A stretch of 32,712 nucleotides of DNA. Source: Blastocladiella britannica (taxonomy: Eukaryota > Blastocladiomycota > Blastocladiomycetes > Blastocladiales > Blastocladiaceae). The notes below the pieces were generated by a model. That model was not told where the DNA came from, ran no database searches, and was given only the letters and a program-made list of their open reading frames with translations. The stretch lies in the NCBI GenBank assembly GCA_025349905.2, contig MU624670.1:1-32712 (forward strand), given 5' to 3'. Position 1 is the first letter of the stretch. Every line of letters begins with the position of its first letter. A program made the position numbers and the translations under genes. This document shows, piece after piece, positions 9,381 to 20,500 of the stretch.

Positions 9381-12300
9381 ATGGCCGACCCAGCTGCCTC
9401 TGCGGCCGCACAGGCCGACTTGCTCGTCAGATCAACGCTCCATCTCGGCTCACGGACTGCAGCAGCCAGTGGCAGGGCACTCGCCACTGATCGCCCGCTG
9501 CTGGGGCTTTCCGACCTCTCGCTCCACGTTGCCGCCTTTCCGGCCATTCCTGATGCAGATTACCTTTGCAATGAAGCTTCATGGATCAACGCCCTTTCGA
9601 CCATCACTCGCGACGCGGGCGCCTATATTTCTCTTGTCTACGCCTACCGCGGGTGCTGTCGCGCCATTCCGGGCCTCAATACGAGCTCTGCCAGCAGCGG
9701 TGGTAGCGGCGCAGCGACTTCTCCGACCGCGGGCTCGCCGACGACGCCAACGTCACCCAGCGATCCAGGCGCCGATCCTGCCGCCCGGGCCGAGTTCTTC
9801 AAGTTGGTCGAACAGGTGATCAAGCCCGAAGTGGACAAAATGAAGGGCCTGATGGAGTTTTACGAGAGCGCGGTGCCGTCTCTTATCAACGTGTGCAAGG
9901 ACGCGGCAGCTGCGCTCGCGGGTGGGACGCGGCCAACTGATCCTTTCATGGTGACCCTTGCCCATGCGTTCGACATGTTGTTGGTCCTGGATGCATTGAA
10001 AAACGTCAAAACATCGCTCAACAACGACTTTACACTGGTGTATCGCCGCTCGCGCACGTTGTACAAGGCGTCCGGGAACGATGTCGAAATCCATACCCTC
10101 GGGCTCTTTCTCGCCAACAAGGACGTGCTTCTCTCCAAGCTCAAGGCCGCCATTCCGGGCATTCCGAGCGCGGTCGAGTTTTTGTGGGAGTTCTCGCACG
10201 CCCTCAGCGACCGACTGGACCGTGGACACTACGCGACCCCGCGCGGCAAGTTTGCGCTTGTCAAGGCGGCAGCATACGCCATGGCACTCGCCGATCCGCT
10301 GCTGGTCCCCAAGACCATGCAGCTGCACAAATGGAAGCCCGATCGGCTCTCCCGAATGTTTCGAGCGCACCCGGTGGTGCCCTTTTACGGGGACTTGGCG
10401 ATTGAGACGGCGCAAATCCTTGGCCGCACGCTACAAATCAAGTGGGACCTTACCCCCGTCCCGGGCGAGGCCGCCGAGGTCGCTGCTGGGTCCATTTCAA
10501 CCGGCGAAGCAGGCGAAGCAGCCTTGGTTGGCGCAGTGGGCATGATTGGAACGCTGGGTGGTGGTTCTGCTGCGGCCATCACCGGCGGTGAACTGATTCC
10601 CATCCACTCGGTCCGTATGCGCTACACGGACTACCTTGCCAAGCTCGCGCTCGCCCAGGATGCCGCCCGCCGGTGCAAGGACGAGGATATGCTTGACGCT
10701 CAGTGCCGCGACGTTTTCGAGACGTTTGTCGAGGGACTACAGCTCGTCAACCACTTGGCCGTCCTCATTCTCGAAATGGTAATAATATTTTTTTATTATG
10801 GGTGCTGAATGTTCCTGGTGACCACGTACTGACGAAAATTGAAAAATTTGGAAAAACAGAACGCATACAAGTACACGCATCCAACCAGCCACGGTACTGA
10901 CTCGGCATGCCCTGAGACGGCACTCAACTACGAGATGGCGATTCGATTCAACTACCGCCCCGATGAAAAGCTCGCCCTCATCGAAACCTTATCCATGGTT
11001 AAGGCGCTCGCGATCAGGCTCGAGCGTGCGTCCATTGAGCTTGAGCGCGCCATCACCAAGCATATCCAGTGCACCATGTACAGCTTCCAAATGAGCCTGA
11101 CCAATATGACCGCGCACACGGCCAAGAAGAAAAAGTCGGAGGTCCACGGACTGCTCAAGGCGCTTGCGGAGCTCGCTTCGCCGTCCACCAACTCGTCCGA
11201 GGCGCTGACGTATATGGCATCGGCGGTGGTGCAATGGGCTCTCCGCGCGGCCGCCGTCAAGCCGACGGGGTTCATGAAGGACAAGGAGCTCAAGGATACG
11301 CATGTGGCTGAGCTCGCGGGGTTTGCGCACCAGCTGTACTGGATGGATCGGGCCCGAAACGTCACTGCCACGCTGCGGGAAACGACCGACCTCTCGGAGC
11401 TGTGGTTCAAGGAGTTTTACCTGGAACTCTCCAAAACCATCCAGTTCCCGATCGAAACCAGTCTGCCCTGGATCCTGATTGAAAAGCTGATGGAGCCCGG
11501 TGCGGTCGATTTGACCAGCTCCTTGTTTGTGCCGTTTGCGATCTACGACGACGCGGCGCAACGGGCACTCCGCGGCCTCAAAATGGAGTACCTCTATGAA
11601 GAAATCGAGTCGGAGGCCAATCTTGCCCTGGATCTATTTTTGTTCAAGTTTACCGAAAAGGTATTCAAGGCGTACAAGTGCCGGGCGGCGTCCGACCTGT
11701 TTCCGACGCTGTACAAGACCAAGTTTGACAAGAATGCGCTCCTGGATGGCGTTTTCCATCAGTACGAAGAGATTCTTGACCATTACGACACCATTTCGGT
11801 ACGAGCTGCATTTTCATTCTTGTAGACGTCAACACTCACAATAAACTGCGCAGATTCTCGGCCGGACCATCCAACTTCGCCAGGTGTTTGCGCAGTGGAT
11901 GAACCTGACATTCCGCGATTCGCTCCGAGCCATCATTTCGCGCTTCGAGTCGATGGACATTACTGGCATCGTGGAGCTCGATGTCTTGCTTCGCATTGCG
12001 CGGTTGACGCATACGCTCTTGCACCAGCGTCTTCCTGGGATGGATGAGTTCGACGACATTCTAGCAGAAGTGGACGAGTCGCTCGTTGCCCATGGCCGCA
12101 TCGTCTCGCACCTCGCAGCAGAGCTGACGCTTGACTTTTGCTTGCAGTTTGCATACAATGCGGTCACGGAGCGGTTTATTCGATGCCCCATCAAAATGAC
12201 CGAGGGGAACGGCGTGCATGCCGGTCGCGCCGCGGCGAAACAGCATCGACAAGAGTATCTATTTGGGAATAAGGTGCCGTATATCCATTTTTCATTTTCC

Positions 12301-13633
12301 ATTTGATCGGCCATTGACTGTGATGATATTTTTTCTTCAGGCCTTGGCGGGAGCCTACACGGCGCAATTGTCACCGTGCCTCCTGTTTGTCGGTAAACAC
12401 CACTTTGATGCCATTGTTCGCGTGCTTGGACCTCGAATCCCCGTCTTGTTTGGGCAAATTGTGACAAGCTTTGAGGAACGGGTGCGTAATATCTTGTTTG
12501 CCCCTCTAATTTGACACTAAAAACAATGACAACGATATTATAGGTCGGAGACAAGCTCACGCCATACATTTGGGCGTTATGCAAAGAGTTCCCAAGCAAC
12601 CTGCATCTCCCGAACCTGGACGCCGGTGTGGTCATGACCTTCAATTACTTCCAGGTGACGCTCAAGGCTGCACTCGCATTCAAGGACTTGACCACGGTAT
12701 TCCAAACCCTCCGGGAGATGGGAAATCTGTTTGCTTGCGTCCGACTTCTCGAGCTCTCCATGGTGCGTGAGTCTCATTATTTTCTCATTTGATCTGAAGT
12801 CTCAATTTGAAAATAAACAGATTGCAGAGGACGTGTTGGATGCATTCACATACTCCAAGGTATTTGATGCAGCCCGGGAACTGGAGCGCGCATACAAGCT
12901 CCCTCCCCTTCCAGCCGACTTTTACGCAACCGGTGCACCAGGGAGCGGCCAAGCGCTGGCATTCAGCCGCATGTTCCTCCTGCACATGTACCCAATGATG
13001 CAGTCTGTCCAGGCCGTGTGGTCCGAGGGTTTACCACCGTCGACTTCCTATGACACATCGCGCGAGCTGTACCGCGTGGCGTCGTTCTTGCAGTTTTCAT
13101 TTTGCTCGGGCTCGCAGTACACCAAGGGCCACACTTGCCGCGAGGTCTTTGGCGACGGCGTCGCGTGGGCGCTCGGGCTGCTGCTCTGCTGGACCCGGCA
13201 GCTGGAAGTGTTTAGTGCGCTCGATTTCACGTTCCACGTGTGCCATGCGGGCAAGATCCATGGGGTGCCCAACGGGCCGATCCCCGCCATCTCGGCCGAT
13301 GGTAGCACGGGTGCCGGTGGCGCGCTCCACGTCACGCTGCCCGACTTTATCGCCATTGGCGAATACTACCGGGCCCTCATGGCGTTCATTGGCCGGTTCT
13401 ACCGCGCCACGGTGGCTTCTGGCGGAGCCGTGGATCAGTTTGCAGGCCCTGGATCGCCCGAGATTTCGATTACCGAAGGCGGGATGATGGTGGGCGAGTC
13501 GGGTCCTCCTGTCGCTACTGGTGTTGGTGCTGGTACAGACGCGAGTGGAAAACCCGTGTCCTTGTACGATGGAGCTGATGGTGCAGGGAATCCTCGGCGT
13601 CTGTCAGCCATTGGATCGTTTGCAGCACAGTGA
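9381..13633 (+). CDS. NCKAP1: NCKAP1/HEM (Nap1) subunit of the WAVE/SCAR complex
   Basis: Six exons (9381-10778, 10860-11798, 11854-12273, 12341-12481, 12544-12762, 12821-13633) joined by five phase-0 introns of 55-81 bases give 1309 residues; animal NCKAP1 has about 1130. NCKAP1 pairs with SRA1/CYFIP in the five-part WAVE regulatory complex, which turns on Arp2/3 downstream of Rac at the plasma membrane. The match runs along the whole C-terminal half: ISRFESMDITGIVELDVLL, the HGRIVSHLAAEL region, KHHFDAIVRVLG, LREMGNLFACVRLLELS and the GDGVAWALGLLL region. The N-terminal part has family-like segments (DLTSSLFVPFAIYDDAAQRA). Insertions rich in Gly/Ser/Ala (around residues 95-130 and 375-405) explain the extra length. 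The start is the first in-frame ATG after an A/C-rich leader. Most fungi have lost this complex; crawling chytrids keep it. Confidence 0.95.
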
Positions 13634-13697
13634 TCACACACAATACTATGAATATTATATATATTTGTTTTTCCGTCGATGTTGGGCTCAATATAAA
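13634..13697. terminator. 64-base convergent spacer between NCKAP1 and NOLC1
   Basis: Two opposing genes end 64 bases apart. The spacer is AT-rich (AATATTATATATATTTG), a plausible shared cleavage and polyadenylation region. No AATAAA hexamer is seen on either strand. Confidence 0.4.
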
Positions 13698-15383
13698 TTA
13701 GTCCGAGTCCGAGCCCAGCTTGATGCAGTTGGATTCGGTCGAAATCTGTCCGCCGCGGTAGGATCCGCGCTTCTTCTTAGTCTTTTCGGCCCGGAACGAC
13801 TTGCCCTTGGTGACAATCAGGTCGCGGTGCGCCTTGGCGCCGTACGTGTCGTGGGCCTGATACGTGTTGTCCTTGACGCGGTCGTTGATGAACTCGACCT
13901 CCTCAGCCTTCACGCGGCGGAAAGGCTCCGACTTGCGGGCCTTTTTGGGCTCAGGCGCATCACCCGCGGTGCTGGCGCTGTCGTTGTCCTCATCGCGAGC
14001 GCGCTTGCGGCTCGGGGCGGGAGCGGCATCCACCTCCATCTTGTCCTCCTTCTCGTCCTCGGACGACGACGAGCTGGACGACGAAGAGGAGGACGAGTCG
14101 CTGCTCGACGACGAAGATGACGACGAGTCCGACTTGGCAGTCGACTTCTTCACGGGCGAGGCGGCCTTCTTGACAGGAGACGCAGCCTTCTTGGGGGTAG
14201 CCTCGGAGTCCGAGTCGCTCTGGAAGGTCGAAAAATGAATTAGTCCGCACTTCGGTGCAAATAAATATCCACTAGGTCATACCGAGTCAGAGGACGACGA
14301 AGACGAGCTGCTGCTGCTCGACGAGGAGCTCTGTAAAAAAATCCAAAAAGAGCAATCAGTCAAAATGAACGTGCAACTCGGATAACAAAAAGGAGGCGTA
14401 CGTCAGAGGACGACGGGTCGCCCTTGACCGCAACCTTAACAGGCGATGCGGCGGTGGCCTTGACGGGCGAGGCGATCTTGGCAGGCGACGCGACGGCGGC
14501 CTTGGCGGGAACCTCCTCCTCGCTGTCGCTCGACGACGACGACGAGTCACTGGATGACGATGACGACGACGAAGAGGACGAAGAGTCGGCCTTGGCATCA
14601 GCTGCCACCTTCTTAACAGGAGACGGCGCCGAGGCCTTCTTGGGCGATGCGACCTTCTTCTTCTCATCATCACTGTCGGAGTCCGAGCTCGACGAAGACG
14701 AAGAGCTGGACGAGGAGCTGGACGAGGAAGACGACGAAGACGACGAGTCCGCCTTGGCAGCAGCAGCCGCCACCTTCACGGGAGACGAAGCCTTCTTCAC
14801 AGGAGAGGCGGCCTTCTTTTCCTCCTCCTTCTCGCTCTCAGAATCCGAGCTCGATGACGAAGAGGATGACGACGACGAGGATGACGACGAGGATGACGAC
14901 GACGACGACGACGACGAAGACGAAGAGTCGGCCTTGCCAGCGGCGGCCGCCTTTTTCACGGGTGACGCGGCCTTCTTGGGCGAGGCTACCTTCTTCTCCT
15001 CCTTCTCGCTCTCAGAGTCAGAGCTCGACGAAGACGAGGAGCTGGACGAAGAGCTCGAGGACGACGAGCTGGACGAAGACGAGCTAGACGAAGACGAGGA
15101 TGAGCTCGAAGACGAAGAAGAGGAGCCGGACGAAGACGACTCGTCAGCTGCCTTGCGCCTGTGTAAAACCATAAAAACACGCTCGGGTCAGTACAAAAAT
15201 GAGCCGAGAACGCGTGCAGTAAGTCACGTACGGAATGTCAAGCTCCGCGAGCGAGCTGTACTTGGACTTCACGGCCTTGACCTTGTCCGTGGGAACTCCA
15301 AGCAGCGACGCGGCATCGGAGTGGCCGCTCTCGGTCAGAAAGTCGTGGACGAGCGCAGTGAGGACTTCGCGGTGGGCAGCCAT
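13698..15383 (-). CDS. NOLC1: NOLC1/Nopp140/SRP40 nucleolar phosphoprotein
   Basis: Four exons (15383-15232, 15158-14402, 14330-14283, 14219-13698) give 492 residues. Residues 1 to about 40 are a LisH dimerisation motif (VLTALVHDFLTESGHSDAAS). The centre alternates acidic serine tracts with basic linkers built on SPVKK/SPKK. This is the classic Nopp140 pattern, heavily phosphorylated by CK2 and CDK. The C-terminus is the SRP40 domain (FRRVKAEEVEFINDRVKDNT, then GKSFRAEKTKKKRGSYRGGQ), which is diagnostic. The protein chaperones box C/D and H/ACA snoRNPs between nucleolus and Cajal bodies. Exon 3 is a 48-base micro-exon coding only Ser and one Asp. The Ser-tract DNA is repetitive, so tract lengths may vary between strains or be misassembled. 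The opposite strand of the tract has a long Asp/Glu frame, which is a shadow. Confidence 0.93.
14281..15145. repeat. Low-complexity serine-codon repeats inside NOLC1
   Basis: On the plus strand this region is built of imperfect GAC/GAG/GAA triplets (for example GACGACGAAGACGACGAG), the complement of mixed Ser codons. It falls into about five blocks separated by Lys/Ala/Pro-coding linkers of similar sequence (ASPVKK, ASPKK). Serine codons are mixed (AGC, TCG, TCC, TCT), so this is codon-level low complexity kept by protein selection rather than a perfect microsatellite. Confidence 0.85.
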
Positions 15384-15523
15384 TTTGGTGAATTTGTTTA
15401 TGAGTGAGTACGACCGTGGACCGTGTGGCGGAGGGAGGAAAAATCGTGAGGTGCGCACGTCGCGTCAAAATCCTGGCAGCCCGTGACCAGGTTACCACCT
15501 CTCCCGAACAGTCACGACCACCA
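15384..15523. promoter_or_regulatory. Bidirectional promoter region, NOLC1 / glucosidase II beta
   Basis: A 140-base spacer separates the divergent starts of NOLC1 (minus) and the glucosidase II beta gene (plus). It is GC-rich, with several CG dinucleotides (GTGCGCACGTCGCGTC), and has no TATA box. One shared, CpG-like bidirectional promoter is the simplest reading. Confidence 0.55.
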
Positions 15524-17304
15524 ATGACACGCACCACGCCGCCGATCCTGGCACCGATCGCACTCGCACTCGTCTCCCTGGCGGCGCTTGTTGCCCATGT
15601 GCACGCCGCCGACACCAGCCCCGGCCGGCCACGCGGCGTCGCCATTTCCCGTGCGCTCACTTCATATATTTCTGTCCTCGGCGCAACGGAGCACCCAACT
15701 GAGTGCGTATATAAAATATATAAAATATAGAGGCTGAGAGATATCACCCGTACGCCGCTGGCAAATTCACCTGCCTGGACGGCTCGGCCATTATCCCGTT
15801 TGCGGCAGTCAATGACGACTACTGCGATTGCGCGGACGGCTCGGACGAACCGGGCACCTCTGCTTGTCCACAAGGCCGCTTCCATTGCACCAATGCCGGC
15901 CACAACCCGGCCTACATTCCATCGGGACGCGTCAATGACGGCGTATGCGAGCCAGAGTGCTGCGATGGATCGGACGAGTACGGCGGCATCATTGTGTGCC
16001 CAAACACTTGCAAGGCTGCTGGCGCGGCCTGGCGGAAGGAGCAGCGGGCTGCCCAGCGCGCCAGGGTCCAGGTGCCGTAGTATCATTCCCCTGTACTTGC
16101 CCTTGGCCACTGATTGACTTTCCATTGCCGTCAATCGTAGGGATTGCGCAAAAAGGAAGAGTACCGTAAGTCGGCGGCAGCGGCCGAAGCTTCCCGCGCC
16201 GCGTCGTTAACCACGATCGCAACCCAGATTGCGGATCTTGAGGGCGACCTGAGCACCGCTCGTGCTGCACGGGATCAGGCCGAGGCGGACGAGCGCAATG
16301 CCTCGGAGCGCGATGCGCTTTTGGGCAAATTTGCGGTCGATCGACTTGCCGAGCAGGTTGGGCGATTGCAAACCGCTTTGACCGCCATTCGCGATGTCAC
16401 TACATCCTTCCGTGACTCTGAGCGCGATGCCGATACCATCAATGATTGGCTGACTGCTTTTGACGGAGAAATGGCCAAGCTTTTTGCGGATGATCTCGAA
16501 GTACTAGGCGAGATTCCGGCACCTGCGGCTGCTGACAACGAGTTTGAAGGTTCGTCTCATATTCATTTTGTAATGCTGTGTATTTTTACAAGCCAATTTT
16601 TGGAAAACACAGCCGGTGCCGTTGGAAAACTTAAGAAGTGGGTCTTCCAATACGTCCGGCCCAAAGTCACAACGCCTTTGGATGCTGCCAAGAAGTGTAC
16701 GTCCAATATCGTGCGGCTGAGACATGAATATGCCCGTTGACCCCAAACTAATCAATAGCCGCCGAAACCGCTCGATCCGCGGTGTGGGACCTCGAGTCCA
16801 AGCAGCGCGACCTGGAAACTGAGCGCGGCAAACACGAGAGCGCCGCCAAGCTGGATACGGCCGGCGAGCCCGCGTACTTTGCATTGGCCGACAAGTGCTT
16901 TACAGTGGACAGCGGCGAGTACACGTACGAGCTGTGCCCCTTCAACAAGGCGGAGCAGCGATCGATTGGTTCGTCTTACGGCACCAGTCTTGGCTCATGG
17001 GGCCGCTGGGAAGACGATGGCAAGACCTGGGTGTTGGACAATGGGCAGGCGTGCTGGAATGGACCCAACCGGAGCCTCAAGGTACGTGCTTGTCTCAGCT
17101 TTATTTTTTTTCACTTCATTTGCTGACTGCCACTATTTGTTCCAGGTGACGTTGGAATGTGGTGAGATCGAGATACTCAAGGGTGTGAGCGAGCCGAGCA
17201 AGTGCGAGTACCACGCCACATTTGTCACGGCGGCAGCATGCACAGGTTCATTGCCTGATCAGAGCAGTAGCGCCAAGGATATGGCTGACCGAGTGGAGTT
17301 GTAA
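15524..17304 (+). CDS. PRKCSH: Glucosidase II beta subunit (PRKCSH/GTB1)
   Basis: Six exons (15524-15650, 15731-16071, 16141-16549, 16613-16696, 16759-17081, 17146-17304) give 480 residues. The protein is the non-catalytic partner that retains ER glucosidase II and presents N-glycans to it during glycoprotein folding control. Residues 1 to about 28 are a signal peptide (ILAPIALALVSLAALVAHVH). RPRGVAIS leads into two cysteine-rich LDLa-like modules (VNDDYCDCADGSDEPGT; VNDGVCEPECCDGSDE). A coiled-coil of about 140 residues follows, then a C-terminal MRH lectin domain (GEYTYELCPF, SLGSWGRW, CWNGPNRS, EPSKCEY). The acidic Glu-rich segment and EF-hands of animal homologues are missing. It ends in RVEL, not HDEL. 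The first intron is least certain: donor GTGCGC at 15651 was chosen because it restores the family spacing between RGV and FTCLDGS. Confidence 0.93.
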
Positions 17305-17576
17305 TAATATACCGTCGGCTATGTTTTCCCATATGCAAGCATGGTTCTTCCCACTTCGACACACACGACACAGCGATCGCAGTCAAGATGACGTACGCGT
17401 ACTTCCCAATTGAAGTTCAAATGGATGCACAAGACAATTGCTCTCGTCAAACTGACACACACACCTCGTCCTCCTTCCACTTTGAGCAGATTGGTTGCTC
17501 TCTCCTCCAAGACTGCATTTGATTGTTTCTTACTTGTCGTCTCTCCCAACCAAATATCATACATACTCAAGTAAGA
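17305..17576. promoter_or_regulatory. Tandem spacer, glucosidase II beta 3' flank and NOX promoter
   Basis: This 272-base gap lies between two plus-strand genes. It must hold the 3' untranslated region of the first and the promoter of the second. Pyrimidine-rich patches (CTCGTCCTCCTTCCACTTTG; CTCTCCTCCAAGACTG) lie in the second half. No TATA box, AATAAA or RNA gene is seen. Confidence 0.4.
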
Positions 17577-20500
17577 ATGCCTAACCGCACCGCCGGAAAG
17601 GTACGAGTACTCTTCTCTGTTCATGTACTTCGTGATGGAACTGCACTGATCGCACTCTCCCAACCAAACTATCTTTCAGCGCACTTCTGTTGCCCGCCCA
17701 CCGAGCAGCGCGGCGCGCCGCCGAACTCGGACACGCACGATTTCAGTTCATAGCCAGCGCCGCAGTGACAACTCCTCAAACGATGCCGAACCTGAAAGTG
17801 AGCCGCCAAAACCGCTTGCGTTGAGCAGCCCGACCTTGAGCAGCCATCCCGAAAATGCGCTCGTGCCCGATCCTGATGGTATTGTTCTTTATGTTGATGA
17901 GCGGAGTTCGACAAAAACTGATGTGGTCGTACAACACAGTTGCCGCCGCAGATGCGGATCAAAGTCCGGTCGAAGCTGCCATGCGCCCAAAGCTCCTGCC
18001 GCCACTTACGCTTGGTCGATCCGCGACTCTATCTCGCCGAGCTGCAGGCGAGAGCAGTCCAAGCGGCCACAGCGGCAGAGGGAATGCGCGCCCACCCCGA
18101 CTGATGCACGCTCAATCGGATCCATCGTTTGACGCTGCGTCCTTGCCCCTTGGGATGCCGGTGCCGCCAATGCCGCCAATGCCCTCAGAGGGCCAACTGC
18201 CCATGACTTTGCTGGAGCGGCGTCGCGCCAAAGCTGGAGGTGCATCCGGAGCGCCATTGACTCGCTCGCTCTCGCTGCGCAGGGTGGCAACCATGTCTCG
18301 GCACCCCGACCGTGTCGCAGTGCCTACCCTTCGCCGCCAAGACAGCACCAGCAGCGCCAAGGCAGCATCTTCTGCCGCCGGCCAGGACATTCTCGCCCGT
18401 GCAGCCTCCCTCTCGCGAGCAGCGACCCTCTCTCGCCGTGGCACGCGGAAAGGTGCTCTCCCGCCGACTCTGCAGCGTTTTGGGAGTGCGCCGGCCAACG
18501 CTGCGCTGCTGTCCGAGGCAGGAGCCAGTGTGGGCGAAAGCAGGGTGGCCACTCTACAGCGGTCTGGATCATTCAATGTCTTCGCGCGCAGCAACAGCGA
18601 TCCCCTCCTGCATGCGGGTACTCCTGGGGGTGCTGCCCCGACTGCGACCACTGGCTCACAATTTACTAGTACGCTCGGCCGTGCATTCACGTTGCGGCGC
18701 ACGGCCAGCCCCGCGGTCGCGAGCATCAGGTCTGTCGCATCGGCTTCGGGTACCACTGAAGCGCGCGCGCTCGACGCATCCGAGTTCTCGGCGCTTCGCG
18801 ATATCGTCAAGGAGGCCGTCACAAATCCTTCAGCGGTGCTGGCGGAGGCGGCTGAGGCCGATGCTGATGAAACAGCCTCTGCAACAGCTGTGCCGACTTC
18901 GACAGCTGCCTCATCGGCCCACTCTCGAGGAGCGGCTGTCGGCCCTCTCATGACCTCCCTCGAGCCGCCTGCACTTTCTGCAACGTCGCTAGCGGAGGTG
19001 GGTGACGATGGCACGGACGAACAAGACCTGACCGAATGCGATAGGCCCGATTCAGCCACCGGTGATGCTACTGCCGATGCAACCGCGACTGGCGCTGTCG
19101 TCCTGACCAAAGCGCAGTGGCAGCAACTCGCGCCTGCCCTCCGCGGCCAAGACAGCCACGTGCACGAGCTCCTCGGCGCGCGTACGCTCGAGGATGACCC
19201 AAACCTCGTGGAGCTCGATCTGGTCACGTTTCTCCCTCTCATCTCGCTGTTGACGGCGCAAGGGTCGAATGCCAGCACCACCAACAACAACGCCACATGT
19301 ACCGGAGTCACTGGCGAGCACGAACAAAAGCTGGCCATTTTGTACCGGCTGCTTGACCCAACTGGAAAAGGCGACGTCACAGTGGGCACGCTCACCCAGA
19401 TTCTCGGCTCTGCGGTCAAGGCCAACGGGCTCTACCTGTCGCCGGTGGCCATGCAAGAACTTGTGACCACGGTCATGAGCGTACTGGACGTGGACGGGGA
19501 TGGCACCGTCTCGTACTATGATTTTATGCTCGTGACGCGGCGCTGGAACCTCGCCAAGATTGGGCTCCCACTCACAAAGTCGGTCATCAACGAATCGGTC
19601 GACATTACCGCGCAGGACCACTTGTCACTCGACATGCCCTTGTCTCCGTCAACGCCGAGTTCAATGTCGCATCAACACCCGACATGCGGCACCCGTCGCC
19701 AGCTGCGCCGCAAGTCAACCGTCCGCGTCGCCAACAAGTGGCTCATAAACCGCTCGAGCACCATCCAAATCGACTTGGATGACCACAGCTCTGGGACCAG
19801 CAGTGACGCACTTGAAATGACTGCTTCTTCCTCCAAGACTGCACCTGGGGCAGCGGGAAATGCGACCCCCAAACTGGGAGCGCTGGCCCAACTGGGCGAT
19901 GGGTCTTTTGGGCCCCCGACAGCACGCCAGCAATGGTCCGCGTACTGGGCAGCAGAGGGGACAAAGTGCCTCTCGCTGGGGTTTTTCTTTGCGCTCGTGG
20001 GCGGGATGGCGGGACTCAACTTTTACACGTACGCGAGCAACCCCGTCGTGTTTTCAAAGTTCGGGTACTGGGTGCCCATGGCCAAGGCGTGCGCCAACAT
20101 AGTCAACGTCACGTCCATGTTTCTGTTTTTGCTCGTGTCGCGAACGCTCTTAACCGCGCTCCGGGATGTGCCCGTTTTACGCGCGATCCCCATCAACAAG
20201 AATATTGTCTGGCACCGCTACTGCGGGATGATGTGGTGCGTTGCCGGGGTCGTCCACTCGGTCTGCCACCTGTGCAAGACGGTTCCCGTGCTGTTGTCGG
20301 ACGCTGCCGCTCGTCAGGCAGTGGGCCTGCCCGCACACTTGACGTTTGTTGACCTAGCCTTCAAATCGGTTCCCGGGTGGACGGGCTGGCTCCTGCTCCT
20401 CGCGTCCGTGATTATGGTGCTGACGTCGACCAGCAAGCGACGAAAGGCGAACTTTGAGCGGTTTTGGTACACGCACCACCTGTACATCTCGGTCGTGATT

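Noticed and set aside
14424..15407. Plus-strand open frame of 327 codons, very rich in Asp and Glu
   Set aside because: It is the complement of the serine tracts of NOLC1. The minus strand has the LisH and SRP40 domains and consistent splice joins, so this frame is a shadow.
17855..17938. Hydrophobic N-terminus (MRSCPILMVLFFMLMSG) as start of the NOX protein
   Set aside because: These bases include the end of exon 2 in another frame and the 61-base intron 17879-17939. The spliced frame from 17577 is open and phase-consistent.
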